DNA from: Haemonchus contortus | Taxonomy: Eukaryota > Nematoda > Chromadorea > Rhabditida > Trichostrongylidae | Reading direction: 5' to 3' | Assembly: GCA_000469685.2 (NCBI GenBank) | Contig: LS997565.1 | Location: 25,847,272-25,911,271 of the forward strand | Length of the DNA stretch: 64,000 nucleotides | Shown: piece by piece, positions 1-14,600 of the stretch | Position numbering within the stretch: position 1 is the stretch's first letter | Layout: every line of letters starts with the position of its first letter | Program-made: the position numbers and the translations under genes | The notes under the pieces: model-generated | Told to the model about the DNA's origin: nothing | Seen by the model: only the letters and a program-made list of their open reading frames with translations | Database searches by the model: none

Positions 1-3000
1 TGGGAAACCTCATTTATGCACGGGTGACCTATTAGTTGAATGGAAGCATTCGTTCCGCACTATCGCCAAGCAAACGAATAGAAATCAGTCTAGTGCAGTA
101 AAAAAAGAAAAAGAAAACTTGTGTACCACGAATGGCACGAATAGGCGGTACGGGAACGTTTTTTGTTCGTTCTTTTCTCCTCGGCTGGAGCTTTACGAAC
201 TCACAGCAAACGTTGCTACGAAAAAAAGGCTGAAGTAGGTAAGCGAGGAAGAGGTTCCAGGAGGTTGAAGAAAAACGTGGGACGACTACTCAGGTGGAAC
301 ACGAGCTGCTCACAATAAAGCAGTTGCAACATAGTTGTGAAGTCAATGAGCAAACCAAGTAATCAACAGGAAAAACTGAGCATCTGAATAATTCTTGCTT
401 GCTCTGGGGTAACGATTTCTGCTACTTTTTTCCTATAGTTAAGATCCCTATCAGAGTATGGCAACTTACGTTAATGCCAAGAGGAAACTCTCCCAAGAAA
501 GGATATATGAATTGGTAACCATAGAAACAAGTTCCCAATCTTTCCCAGCAGAAATTGTTGTGAAGAAGATAAGCTCAATGGTTGTGTGGGTCGAAGTAAT
601 AAGTCCACATACCACATTTATGACAGCAAATCCTTTAGAATTCCCGGGCCGAGTTATTAGCAGTGTAAAAAATATAAGTCTATGTCAGCACTTTCATACT
701 GACAGTTGACCCTTCAGAATCTCAAAAAAGTCTCTTACCTATTGCCAAATTGAAAATCAAAATGTTCGTGGCAGTGCGAAGCCGTCGAAAGTACAGAATT
801 ACTAGAATTACCAGGAAGTTGCCGTAAACAGAACAAACACATAGAATATTGTAGAAACAAATGCATAAAACCTGGAAATAAAAGTTTTTTGTGAAGGCCT
901 AGACACACCAGCTCAAGATCCACTGTCACAAGGCATACCTTCATGAAAGGACTGAGCTGATAAGCCTCCGATACCTCCTCGTAGTCATACGGCTGCGAGT
1001 CATTCATTCTGGAATAAACTTCAGTTCACCGGATGTGGTGGATTTATGCTAGTAGACGGAAGAAAACATAGAACGGAAGAGATCGCAAAAGATCCAAAGG
1101 CGAAATGTTAGAGTGGTTGGAAAAAATTGGGATGAGGAAGTGGGGAATAAGGAGAATTGATCCAACGGCATGGATGTTGATGTGGACATACAAAGGAACG
1201 ACGTCAGCAGTGATGCTACAGAGAACTGCACTTTCCAGTCCATAGCATTTGCCAAAGATGAAATATTCAATTTGATTTAATGCTCTTCCTGCTACTGGCC
1301 GCCACGGTCCATGAACTCGGGACGTAGTCAGTGGCGACCACTCAAAGGAAGCCAATCGACTGATTGGGACATGCCTACCTCAGTTCTTCTACATTCATGT
1401 TGTCATCGTGCGTGGGAAGGTTTTACCCTTCAGGATTTGCCAGAAAAACCCAAAACACTTTTTTTACCCGGAAATGGCAAGAGAGAAAAATTAAACATGG
1501 CGTTCGAGAGGAAAACGATTAAGGGAATTCAACGAAGGAAAGGGCAAGAGTCGCGACGATAGTTGCCCCTTGGATGTGCCGGGCATAGGATTTCCGGATA
1601 GAATAGTACGCTACCCCGTGAATATGTACTTGGCTAGTACTCTGAGAAGGTGGAAAACTCAGTGAATCCAGTATGGATTCGATCGATTGTCCACAAGAGT
1701 TGTGGAGACATTAGTGGAGGAAATCAATGCATAATGTTAGGGTATTCGAAGAGTATCGGCGAAGGTTCTCACAATAAGTTTTTTTCGGTATTATTGTGGG
1801 AGTTTCCATTGAAGCCATAGAAGTACTCCCAGAGGGCACCACCCCCTTTTATGGTCTCAACTCAACTGCGGAGACTCATGATATCGCCGTCGATTGATCA
1901 GATCGAGCCTTAACTTCAACCTTCTCGTTTCCGGCTATAAATCGATGAAACGGCGCATGCCCACAATTGCGAAGATGGGGCTTCAAGGAGCCTAACACGT
2001 TCCGATGGGCTTCAACGAAATGGCCGGACTCGGAAAAGAAGTACATGCCAATCATGAGGAAACAGTTGGGGCAATAAGGTTAAGAAGCGAAGAAGAGGTA
2101 GCCGGATATGTTATGCGCATAACCACAAAGGGGGTGCCTTCGTATACTTTTCATATAGAAATTACCAGAACCTTCTAGAAAAAAATTGAAAAGTTATTGA
2201 TATCTAAATATTGCGAAGTTCTATTAAACAAATGCAAAAGCAAAAGGCAGGTGCTTTTCAGAACACCTTATGGGTGAAGCAGGCAACCTCCGCTGGCCTT
2301 TGTGCTCAATGAAATCATTGAAGACATAATTCACCGAAGCTTCTCACTGATTTTAAAAAGGCAGCGAAAAAGCTGGCCTGCTCGGACGATTCGGAAGCTC
2401 CCACTGTAATTTTTTACCGATAGAAAGTATAGGATGATTGAAAGTGGCATAATAATCGATAAGCAAAGGCAAATATGCACCTTCATGGTGTCAGGGGCCG
2501 GCCGCGGTTACCTAACAAGCACTGTGTTGTGGAAGGGCTTATCGCCAGTGAAATCTTGCTTATCTCACGAAATATCTTGTAATAATAAAACAATTGCAAC
2601 TGAGAGAATGTATTTATTGGAGTTGATAAACAAGGCAGTTCAGTTGTCGAACTGTGTCCATTTACATCAAAATCAGTGGAGATTATTTCTAGCAAAACAA
2701 ACTGCGACGGCGACGTCCATGTGTTGAAAAACCAAAAATGTGCAAATCGATTAATCCCACCCCGAATCTAACCATAAGTCGGAAAGGTAGGAGGTCAGAA
2801 GTGGATTGCTTCAACTCCCACTATTCTTCCGTAGAAGCCCACTACTTTTTCAGAGACCTAAGAAGGCATATCAGGCCACAGATGATCTTGAGGAGCTGGG
2901 AGGGATTAATCAACTTCAGCTCATCCAGAAATGTGATAACGAATGATCGTGGTGGATAGATACGTGGCTATTACTTGAGTAGTGTAGGTAGCCTTTTTGG

Positions 3001-4999
3001 GCGGGAAATCGCAATGGGAGGTCCATTAAATGAAAGTATTTATCTGCACTTCAAAATGATACGTTTCGCTTGGATAACAGCTCAAGTGAGGTTTAAATTC
3101 TAGGTTTACGAAGTGGGAGCTCGAGAAGACTGGAATAACCAAGCAGGCGACTGACTAAATTTCACTTCCCATACCAAGAAATGGACCAGTTTACACCCTT
3201 CACTAATCCTCTACCTCTCCCAAACATTCCTCTATTGCTTATTGTTAGTCCAACAGTACATCTCTGTTTTTTTCATGATGGGCTTCTCCATCACAGCCTG
3301 GACTCATTCTGAATTGAACCATTTCAAAAAAAAATACATTGAATAGTGCAGACGAACATCTTGTATGGGGCGTAGCTCAAAGTGATACATTCTTATATAA
3401 GGTCACAGTTTGAAAAAAAAGGACATCACTTGTGTAACAGCCCTTCACTACCAGTAAGATAGTCTTCAAAATTCAAAGTGAGAAAAATGACCCTCAGGGC
3501 CTGGAGCAGTACGGTGATGAGGCGGGCGGTCCTATAGAATGGAGCGTGCTGTAGGAATAATCCTGCTTCGAGCAATTGATCCGTCTAAGCTGCTAGGAGC
3601 TGCTATACCATGTTCCTCTGCTGTAAATGTCATATGCAAGGGAAGAGCTCTTATGTCCCATCAATTCCGTTCATATACATATAAGGAATAGCCAGCGGCA
3701 AATTTCCTACTGCGCAATGCAGCATCGAGGGCGGTCTGTTGTTTGCTAATTTCAGGTTTGCAAGGGTATCAGATTCGTATAGTGTTACTTAAGCGCCCAA
3801 AGGGGAAGCAACGTCCACCAACTCTCTTCGTTACAAGAAAAAATCTAAACTCAGAGTATTCAGGTGATATGAAGAATCTTCCTCCACTGCCCCCAATAGC
3901 ATCTCATGAATGGGACCTGCGAAATTCATGAAAAACAGCAATCCCAATCCTAATTAAAAAAGCAAGTGCCGAAAAAGGTAAATCTCATCAACAGTTAGCT
4001 ACTGTGGTGGGAAAGAAGTTTTGTTCAAATAGTGCAACACATGAGTTCCACGTTGAAAATGATGTTTTTGGGCCCACGTCAATCTTCAATATGTCGAAAT
4101 TCGCTTGGTAAATACCTCTGTCTCGAAACTCAATTAAAACTATACAATGGATAGGAATTTTTTGTACAACACACAGTGGCAGGTGCGATACGACATTTCG
4201 TTTGGTGCTGCCCTCCTGGATCAGTCTGCTGATGAAAGGCATTCTGTGGTCTTCCCCTGAATGCTGAGCTGGTACACAGAGAGCCTTCACAAAACTGTTA
4301 GCAATGAGATTTCAACTGGAAAACAGGATGCGATGCTTCAGTCAGTGCAGCACCTCAGCGATTCGATAAGCAGAAACCCTATGTCTACAGAAAAGGTTTC
4401 CCTGTAGGCGACGTTCGATCCCTTCCGATCTGAAATCCATTTGGTTCCTCAAAAGATCACCTTCAACTCCTCCTTACAATTGAAGGATAACCACTTCTGA
4501 CCGGAGTCTCCAACGAAATCCATCAAGAAACAAAAAATCGTGAAGTGAATGATATCGTTCAATAGACAACCTGTTGAGGACTGTGTCGGAGAAGGTGCCA
4601 AACTTCCGAAAGCATGAATAAACCTTTACAAGCGAATCCTCCAAACCCTTTTATCAGCTTAACAATGACTCAGCCGATAACAACGGAACAGCGTAAGAAA
4701 AGGGATGCGAAAGGGAGTAAAAACTCAAGAAACAAGGGGTATCGTACATTCAGAACGCCATTATGTTAATATTTTTTGGAAGGCAAAATAGCGTTTACCA
4801 AAGTTTTCAGGAGTCACTCGCAAAACTTAAGAGAAGCAGAAGCCGCTGCCACTCACCAGTGAAGAGATGATACGATTATGAGGAAAAGAAGCTGGGACAT
4901 GAACGATGAGGAATGACAATGAGCCGTAAAATCGGCATGGTCGAAGCCAAACTAATTGGTCAAATCATAGAATGAAGCTCAAAGTAAAAAGGAGTGATA
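1..4999. other. No recognisable feature
   Basis: Only short scattered ORFs (under 105 codons, overlapping on both strands) are present. I found no splice-framed exon, conserved motif, terminal inverted repeat or RNA gene. Probably intergenic or intronic DNA with decayed repeats. Confidence 0.5.
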
Positions 5000-5290
5000 T
5001 AAAGGATAAAAGAAAGAGTCTTTGACGTCAATCAAACCCGTCTGAGGGATGCGCCCCCGCACTCGACACCATTCAGAATCGTAGTGGCGTAATGGGTGTG
5101 TATGTGGCCTATACAATGACTTACGGTGGCCAGCTGACGTACAAGTCAGGGCTTTTTTATCCTCCCAGACGTGTCTGGTTCCAATTCATCGATCCCAAAG
5201 GGATGGAAGGCTTAGTTGGCCTAGACGGATATCGATCCGGGATTCGAACCAGTGACCGTGCGTGTGTGAAGTGCCACTATACCACCAGTT
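5000..5290 (-). repeat. tRNA-derived SINE, copy 1
   Basis: The head lies at the right end and reads on the minus strand. The A box TGGTATAGTGG (5284-5274) and B box GGTTCGAATCC (5250-5240) fit the RNA polymerase III internal promoter of a tRNA. About 200 bp of family-specific body follow, with the blocks shared by all copies: CTGACTTGTACGTCAGCTG, GCCACCGTAAG, GGCGCATCCCTCAGACGGG-like and GACGTCAAAGACTC. It ends in a TTTATCC/TTTATA tail near 5000. Confidence 0.85.
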
Positions 5291-5758
5291 CACCTAATTA
5301 CATTACGAAAACGAATCAGTTCAAAACTTAGGGAACCAATTCCAGAAACATTCCGAATTCCAAGTTTAACCTTCATTTTGAGATATAACGACTCGAAAAT
5401 GGTATTGCATTTTTTTTTTATCCAGTGGTAAGGAAAGCCAACATGCAAGTTCACATATGGGAAATGGGCGAAACCGTGACCATTAAACAATAAAAGGTAT
5501 GAAAACGACATAAAATTTGCGTTTATTAGAAGCCCAGTTCACCTAAAAAAAGGTTCAAAGATCTCCCCCGATTATGAACCTGTAGTCTCCGAAGGTAGCA
5601 CAACGGTATTTTTGTGGGAGAAACGTTCTCGTCAGGGCGTAATAATGCTCACAAAACCAACATGGCCGACGTGCACACCCGGAAGTAGCCGTGTCGTTAG
5701 GGCTGCACCATTCTCAGTGGAGCGCACACGTTGAAATTTTAATCAACCTAGACATGAT

Positions 5759-5806
5759 CTATGGCAACAGTGGGCGCTTCCATAGTGGGACGCCGACGTT
5801 GGCGTC
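5759..5806. repeat. Two adjacent short hairpins
   Basis: CTATGG (5759-5764) pairs with CCATAG (5780-5785), and GACGCC (5789-5794) pairs with GGCGTC (5801-5806). They lie in a locally GC-rich stretch. Confidence 0.4.
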
Positions 5807-8333
5807 GGGACGGCTGGTCGGGCGTTTACCACCTGAGCGTTCTATTCGTCGGCACTCAGGGGGCCAATGAATAGCATGTTCATGAAGGAAACAACCAGAC
5901 GTTTACAGACGTCGACGCTTCTACACTCTACAAACACAACCCACATCTACACGACGGATGTTGCAATTACACTTCTTTCTTTTGTATTTTCAATGGTGCA
6001 ATTTCCCATACTAGGACACATTCTTCTCATATGTGGACCACCTTACCGCTTGCAACAAAATTTTTGCACAATAGCCTCTTCCTGGTTCATGTGTCATCGA
6101 CTTGATGAATATCGATTGACCGTTAGCGCCGACTTCGGCTTCCTAGCAGCGGCACTATATATGCGCCCAGTAATAGGCATTTTTTTAGCCAATCTACTTC
6201 TGTTGTAGTCAGCTCTTTACAAAGCTGATAGCTCGTCTTGATATCATTTTCAAGCTATTATACTTCTGTTGTTATAATCTGGTACGAGCTGTGACTACTT
6301 TTTGAAGCCCTCAGCCCCTCAGGATCCGCTAGAATTCCCGCTTCATTCGCCATTTTTGCTTTATTCTATACCACATGTTTCATTATTTACTCAAGCTCGA
6401 CAACAAAACAATTCCAACCCGAGTGTTAACTATTGAAGGCGTGGTTCACGATACTTCGAGGTACTGAATAAGTACCTCATGTGCCCCAGAAATTAAAAGT
6501 ACCAGGAATTTAATTGGGCTGGATTATTTCAGGCGCACCTGTTAGTCTCATGACCATGTCTAGGTTATGTGGTGCAGGTGAACAGTATGGACAACATAGT
6601 CGGTCCAGTTGGTTATTCCACGACAGTTTAAGGTTGCTCAACTGATGAGTCCCCAGATTCTCATCATAAACTACCTTTGTCCATTCTTCATAAGGACGAA
6701 AAATGAAGCTTCGTTGTTATACATATAACGCCCACTAATATTGTCCATACAAGCCTCTATGCAAGTATTAAGCGGAAGTGCTTCGGAAGCCTAACAGATA
6801 ATTCATCTGTACCATATCTGTGAGATCAATGTGCATGCCCTTTAGGAAGCCTTCTCCGCAATTATTTTCTCCAGCGCTTTCTCAACGTCGTAAAACCCTC
6901 TTGTCGTCAGGTAAGAGATTGCCAAGAAACCTCAGAAGAGTGCGTTCCTGGAGGAATCAACCCAGCCCGAAGCATTCGGCCACTGACGTCCTCAGAAGCT
7001 GGATTCCACTTATTGACTTTACAATGATCCTCTCTTCACAATTTAACAAGTGGCAAAGCTCTCACAGCAACTTTCAAGAGGGAACCGCCACAGTACGTTA
7101 TTTGCATGACGACAAAGTCTAACCGAAAAACACCCACTTATGTGCATGTAGGAGTTCTGGGAATCCGCAATCAGATTGTGTGACGATTTTGAAGGAGCCA
7201 TGGGAGGGAGGGAGGGGGGGGGGGGGGAAGGGGGCGGGGGAAGGTCATGACTCGTTTCGAAAGGGCCGTTAGTATACTATAGTGTTGTACTCCCTGATCA
7301 TCTTCGATGCTTGGATCGGGAGGCAAAATCCATCGATGGCACGATGGCATTCGAGCTTTGCAGGATGAGATAATGCGGGTGTGGGACATTAAACCCAATT
7401 AGTCCTGCTCAAGACAATGCTTACGTCGTGATTTGTGCCTTTTGTGCTCAAATACGACTCCAACTATCGAATAATTTATTCACTTCTACTGCTCGTACGG
7501 GATTTCCTTCTTTGTTTGCTTTTTGTGAGAATATTTCAAAACAAAGAATATGAGATTTGCCGATCTGCGATCATCTATATAAGAGGCGAAAAATTACAAA
7601 TTACTTTGATTTATCTTTTAAAGAAAATCAGTCATCTGCAAGTGTAGGCTTTGAAAGCTACTAAGGTGGAAATGACGTGGAGTTACATAAGTGATACCGC
7701 ACATACATAGTCCGGGGATGTAATCCACAGTGGATATCTCCTCTATCTAGATAATTAGATTTCTAGATCTCGAACCCCAATTCTTGGGTCACCTACTTTG
7801 GAGAGGATTTTTTAGGAGAACAAAATACTGGCATACGGATCCGCTATCAGTGCGGGGGTGGGTGCAAGCGCATTGGAAGTGAGGGGTATCTCAGAATGAC
7901 ATTGGTCATCGCCAGAAACGTCTTCATGACAATATGGGAATGAAATTCGAGAAGGGAAAGGAAGCAAGACACATCTATCAAGGATTCGAGCTCTTGCACG
8001 AAAAACCTCTTGTCCGACGAACTTTTAAAGCATATTCTCACCATGGACTGCGAAGCTTTCCTACAGCTAATGTGGGCTATATTCCAAAGGAATTCCCTTC
8101 GGCTTTGTCCTTAGCATAGTTAGGATGTTTCAGAAGCCAACTGAGCAATTTGCTCGGTTCCTTCAGAAGGCAGACATATTTTGAGTAGTAACTTCGTGTC
8201 GTCATCCTTCGCTTGTAAGTGTTTACAGAGCAAGATTAGCCCATACAGGATGTTCCATTCAGTCGAGACAAATCCTGTTAGGGGCCTAATCCAAACAAAG
8301 AGAAAGAGAATGTCTTGAGATGTAGATTAAAAG
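5807..8333. other. No gene recognised
   Basis: An ORF at 5867-6208 (113 codons) and others are open by chance only. The one distinctive element is the G-run at 7201. Confidence 0.45.
7201..7240 (+). repeat. G-run / potential G-quadruplex
   Basis: GGGAGGGAGGGAGG is followed by an unbroken G run of about 15 and then GGGGGCGGGGG. The tract has more than four GGG runs with one-base spacers, so it fits the intramolecular quadruplex pattern. Confidence 0.75.
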
Positions 8334-8605
8334 AATAGTATATAAAGTTTTCTGTCGCTAATCAATCCAGCTTCTAGGATGCGCTCCGCATTCGACTTTC
8401 ATTAAAAATCGTAGAGGCGCTTGGAACGTGAAGGTGGCCTGAACAAAGGCTCGGTGTGACCGGGTGTTTTTAAAATCGGAACTTTCATCCTCCCGGACAA
8501 GCATATAACAAGTAACAGACCCCGGATTTATAAAAGGCCGGGTTAGCCTGGGTTAGCAACGATCTGCGATTCGATCCCTAAACCATGCGTGGGTAACTGT
8601 GAACC
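8334..8605 (-). repeat. tRNA-derived SINE, copy 2 (diverged)
   Basis: The same block order as in copy 1 is recognisable: a 3' end near 8334 with ATAAAGTTTTCTGTCGCTAA, then GGATGCGCTCCGCATTCGAC, AATCGTAGAGGCGC, GTGAAGGTGGCCTGAAC, and a decayed tRNA head in which the B box is GGGATCGAATC (minus strand, about 8579-8569). Many substitutions suggest an old insertion. Confidence 0.65.
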
Positions 8606-11600
8606 CCATACCCCTAGCCCAACTTCCAACCATGTTGCGGAAATAGTTTGATATCGGACACTTCCCAATCATGCACTAATGTGAGAAAAATTATGAAAAT
8701 GGGAGAAAGGTGCAAAGCCTTTCACTATCTAACAACATCTTGATCAAGGAATGTTCGGAACTCCCACGAAACTTCCCAAGCACTCTCTGTTCTGCTCAAG
8801 AGAACAGGGTGACGTTAGTTAGAACCTTCTCAAAGTCTCACCTTTCTGTGACTCTGAAATGCAATATCGAGTACGGAGTGAATCGGGTAAAATAGAACTT
8901 TTCGAGACAAGACTCAGAAACTCTCTCCAGGATGAACGGTAACGAACGGTTTGATTTTTTTAAACAAGAATCTTGTGTAGACAGATGTTTCGAAACTAAA
9001 AACAAAAGGGGCGATATCGTGAATGGGAGAGCTTGAGGTTTACAGCCGTAAACGCCGCCATTCCAGCACCTCTGGTTAAAGAGCCGTCGTTCACGTCCAT
9101 TAACAAAGGTCCAACAGAAATCTTGGGTGTATTCGGTCAAATCAAACTAGAATTCTTGTTCACATACCTGAAGATGTTGCGTAGGGAGCGAGAAAGTTGA
9201 ACTGACCCACAACACTATTAAAATATACTTTTTTTTGAAGAGGCATAGAGACGGATGTAACTTGGCAACCAAGTACTTTGCTTTGGAAAATTAGCGATCA
9301 TCAAGGCGAAAAGACTCGTGGCAGGGCCATCGAGCAGAAAGGAATGATCGGAGATCTCCAAATCTCTGAGATTTCGAGGAAAAATCATGGAAGAGTCGGC
9401 CATCACTTTTAAGTTTTGATGATATGGTGAGCTGTTAAGGGAGAATGGGTGCTGTAGTGTTGTACCCGAATGATACCGAGCGGAAGGGGACACAGGGAGA
9501 TGAAGGGAACGGTACCCCTCGAGAGTAGTTGCGATGAGAAGTCGAGTAGTGAGTGTTATGCAAGTCTATTCCGGGTGCGAAACACTATCTCCTAAAGAAT
9601 GTCTAACGGGAAAAAATGGCTAAGTCAGCAAAAAAAGTAGAATGTCTGTCTATGCAAAGCCGCAGGGCGGGGGCACAGAAACTCGACATCGTAGAGATCG
9701 GGCAAGGAGAGCCGAGCATTTGAGAATTCTGGGGGGTCGCCGCAACGACGTCGAATGCCCCTCCCTCCTTCTGCTCAGCGCTAAGGGTGTGGTAATTGCC
9801 ACCAAGGCACCCCGTCGAATAACACCCAGTTAACCTTAGTAAGTAGGGCAGGACTATTCATCAGAAAACCGTCAGCATAATGCTCTGACTTCACCAAGGA
9901 ACACATACAAGGAACGTCAGTGCCCTCACAAAAAAGGGATGTTCTTTTTCAGTCTTCACTGGCCATGACGCGAAACTTATCGAGAAGCAGTGTTGTTTAC
10001 ATCGGTAATCCAAAAGCAATTTCCTTCCATAAAAGTCATTCAAAGAGGGCAAACGATTATCGGGGGGTCTATAAAAAATCCATACTCGTAAAGTGACATG
10101 AGACCGATGCAAAGTATCAGGTACGGGTCTTGATGAGGCTATATCTCAGAATGGCTCAACCTCTCGTGACAGAAGTGGTACTAAAAAGCCAAATTACGTT
10201 GATGATCAGCCGTAACATGTTTTGAAGCCCTCGGAGGATTAAATGGATTCTCTGGGGATAGCCTGAAATCGAATGTCTAACAAAAATGGATTCAAAAGAG
10301 GCAAGGCGTTGATAAGGCTTGTTTCATGGCCTATCACCGCTTGTCAACAGCAATCCAAAGCAAGTGGGTAAACAGGTAAACAGGTAAACGACAACAACAC
10401 GAAAATCGAGAAACTTCACTTTTTCAGGCAAACTTCACTTTTTCAGGCAAAGTCGCCGGGTACGGATGCATTCCTCTCTATTCTATCGGCTGAGTGATTT
10501 GGCGTGAAATCACGTCTATAGCACATCACAACGTCTGAGGCCGTCGAGAAAGCCCTACCTACAATTTCTGAGGGCATATCGAAAGAAGGAGGCGGTGCCT
10601 GTAGAAAGAGTCATTTCTCCCGGATGGGATCCGATTTGAAAATAGTGCAATCAGCAACATCTACGGGGTACTGAGTACTGAATAAACTGAGATCACCTAA
10701 TTTTCCGATTCCAAGCGAGTAAACAACAAAAAATTGAAAATCAAGAAAAGAAGGATGGAATAATAATAGACCTGATATCGACTGACTTTTAGGGGCAAGA
10801 AGGACCCGGGATTTAGGAAGAAAGTGGTCACGAGCTCATCCAAATGCACAGCTCAATGACTCGTGAGATAGTCTTGTCCTCCGCTTCTCGAGAAAGATAG
10901 CAGTAGCCGCTCTGTGCTTCAGAAGAAGTCAAGAAGTACTACCACACATTTTCGTCATTTTGTAGATCTCATATTCTCTGTAAATGCATCATAAGGACGA
11001 ACTTAGTGACCTGGCACAAGGACGCCAAAACGTTAACGGCCCTTTCTCGTTCACAGCCAAAACCTGACCATACCTCCAGAATGATGGTCATCACCACAGA
11101 AATGCAGCAGTCGCCTACCACAGGACATTCCGAATCAAGCCTTCTGAGCCTCACAACAACTGGCGTTTCTAAGGGTCGGCAAGAAAGATTTGAATTTGAA
11201 GATGAAGATTTGAAAAAGACAAAAAATTTGAAGCATTAAAAATTTTTGTAAACAATATGAGCACGGTAGCAAGGACGGTAAGTTTCCCTGGCAATATACC
11301 ATGAGTAAACAAGGGCACGCATGTAGGCTTCCACAGCATTACCCTCAATGAAAGACAATACCCGATTCGTACCATCACCTTCTACTAGACATTCCTAGGG
11401 AAAAACGCGGGTGTAGCGACCTAAATTATCAGCAATCTATTGGGTGCCAGCACTGCTCCCTATGATCAACGGTCAGCAATCGGTTGGATCGCTCTACTTC
11501 AGGAGGTGCTAGCATTCGAGATGACGCAAGCCTCGTACCATAGTTTTCAGTGGTGGGAAGGGACCCATCCATCATGAGTTGCTAAGCGCAGACTAAATAG

Positions 11601-14600
11601 TCACAGCTGTCTCTTATCCCCATGAGTCCCATTATTTGGTCAACGCAGTTCGGGAAAAATGTTCAAAACCATATTTTTTGGTCCTGGTCCCAACAGAAGG
11701 ACGGTGCACGTCGAAATTTCGCTCTAGACACTTGTCAAAATTTTGCCAGACTCGCTTCGTTCCAGGTTATTCATCAGCCGTGCACCCTGGCATTGTTTCT
11801 TTTCATTACCATGTCAGCCTTTTCAAGCGCCTCTCTGTGGGAGAGAAGTCATAAATCAGGAAAGGACAGCCATTGGTTTCTTTGAGCCAAACTTCCAGCT
11901 TTCTGGACAAGAGGCACCAGTGATTTCCTCAAGGGATAAGAGAAGACTGTCGATCTCTTTTGTGAATATATTTCCAAAACCTTATTGATCTGGGAAATTC
12001 TGAAAATGAATTCAAAATGGCTTCCAATTTGTAGCAGGACTTTCTTGCCAACCAATATTATTTCCCAATGTTCAGCTTATTCAAATCATTTTACTGTTCC
12101 TGACAGTCATCGCTCCTGTCCTCGGCTGCTACGACGGTATGAAGGAGGGAGAGAGTGGATCGATCCCATCTTCTTCCACACCTTTTGTTGTTTACGGAAA
12201 TACTCCCTTGAGGTGAACCTTGAAGGCACTCTTCGAATGCGCAGTCCAAAATAATTTTGCAGTATCTAGTTAAAAGTAAGTAGAGGAAGTGATTCCGGAA
12301 TATTGCAAAGTGGCGAAGGAAACGCAAAAATCGGCTGTTCAGACAAACACAAGTCTTCAAAGAAGAAGTAAAATCCGGGGTTGGAATGTGGCAACAGAGG
12401 TCGCATGGAAGGTGTATTTGGACGAGTTGTACAAATGTGTGTGCTTTTGCATACAGCTGGCTACAGCAAGCTACTTACGTGTAAGGTGTGGGTCTCATTA
12501 CGAATGCTGCAACCCCTACAGCTTTTACGACCATTAGGAACTCGACCGCCTAAGGTGTGCACGCCGGCTAAGCCATTCGGGGCCCTTACCGCCCTATCTC
12601 GGCCGTTTTTCGACAGCGCGCCTCAGCCCTAACCCATGGGGATCGCAGGCCCATCCAAGGGAGGAATGTCACGAACCAATTTCAACGTGAACTTTGCCTA
12701 CACGTAGAGGCACATATCCAAAACATATGGGGAATGCGAGTTTACCGGCTCGATTGCCCAGGAATGACACATCAGCAACCCAGTCGGCTCTCATGAGCAA
12801 CATTTCCGTCAGATTTCAGCTGCGAGTCGACCTTTCCACTGGAGTGGATAAAATCAGTCAACATCCGCTCCACTTGACTAATAGTCAATGAAACGAGTTG
12901 AATGACGCCATCACGCGGTGAAGTGCTCTTGGAAAGCTTCTATCTAAAGTGAACATGATTCCTACGAGATTTCTCACCCAAGAGATTAGATTGGACAGAG
13001 TCTGCCAAGAACTATTCTGCCCTTATCGATTTCTCGGAATACTTGTGAACTTTGTGAAAACGAGGGCGGCTTTTCATTCCCTGTAGGGCGTTCAATGATA
13101 TTCCACTTGTACTCTATGGGAAATGGTGACGTCGAGTTCCGTTTCCCTTCCAAGGTGGTTTCATTCTACAATACTGACATTACTACTTCAGGAATTTTCA
13201 AGTCCCTTCGGTAACATTCCAAGAAATCGAGAGAAAAAACGGAAATTAAGAGTACTCAGAAGGCTCAGAAGCTACCAAAACTGTTTCACATGTATAATAG
13301 AAATTCCCTCCGAAATCCAGACCACTGTGGAAACATTCTACAGAGCTTTGCTCTCCTCCAAGGTTCCACTCTTGGGCTGCTTATCCACGTTGTGCTCCTG
13401 CTACGAACGGACTACCACATTAGAAGAATTAAGTACCTAATGGAGTTCGTAGATGTTATTTTCTGTTTGGAGTTGATGCAAAACAAGCTCAAGATGGCAG
13501 CAAATAGCTGTCTAGACGAAGTAGTGGTTGGACGACTTCGCCATTACTGCAATGCCTCAAATCAAATAGAAGCTCGAGCAACCGGACTAACGCTTTTATG
13601 TAACTCTTTGCCTTTTCGTAGAAGGGACTGGCTTCATCAGTTGTTGTTAACCGAACTGCTGCTAGAAGCAGTACATCATACTTTTGCACTCAGAATCACA
13701 TTAGGGAATGCCTATGCACCTTCTTTGTCTGACTTCCGAGGCTTCTAACGGGAAATCATATTTGTGGTAACCTTGAGGTGGGGCATGTGAAGTGATGCTC
13801 ATGCTGTTTACTTAGGATTTTCATGTGACGAGCCGAATCGCCCGGCTTGACGTTTCCCCCTTCTTTTTACGAAGCTGGGCTGACCCCCCATTCCGTTTTT
13901 CGGAAAAAAGGTTCAGGTCTGATGAACAACTCCCGAAGGTGAGTCCAATTTCCAGATACGTGGGCACTACAAATTCCACACGCAGAGCATAGGATAAGAG
14001 CTTTCGCTTGGAAGGCCTCCATCTATGGCCCTTGATATTTGCAACAACCATCCACTCAAAATTTATTCCACCTATTTATTGCATCTACTGACGCACCTAC
14101 ATTCCTGTTACTGGGCAACCTGGTTAGCCTGCAAAATTTTGCATGACACTTTCTAATTTTGTTGAATGATGTTAACAACACATAAGAAGTCGAAATCCAT
14201 AACCCAATGTGGCTGTCTTCATTACTACCACTGGCTGAAATCTATGATTATAGGATTATTGTTAGGCGTTGTAACAACTGATATGGGTGCCGTAACGTCT
14301 CCCCGAATTTTCATGGCAAGCGGCAAAGGTCTCGCGGCGGCTACCCTATCCTTGCACTGGAAATTCAAGCCTTTCCCTTCAAAGAGAGCAACTGCACGAA
14401 ATCATGTGCGGCGAACGCGACGCCGTTTTCGGGGAGAAGATACCAGATCCCAACTGATATCAGTATGGGAATGGTACCTGGTCCTTTACGGAGAAGCAAA
14501 CCTTCAGGGGTTTTTTACGTAATCTGATAGCAAGGGATGAACTGAACTTCATTATTCTCGTGGGCTACTGATTGATCAGTTCATATCACTGCACTTGTCA

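Noticed and set aside
13290..13748. 152-codon plus-strand ORF
   Set aside because: Hydrophobic/leucine-rich but without motif, splice support or homology I can recognise; overlapping frames are also open.
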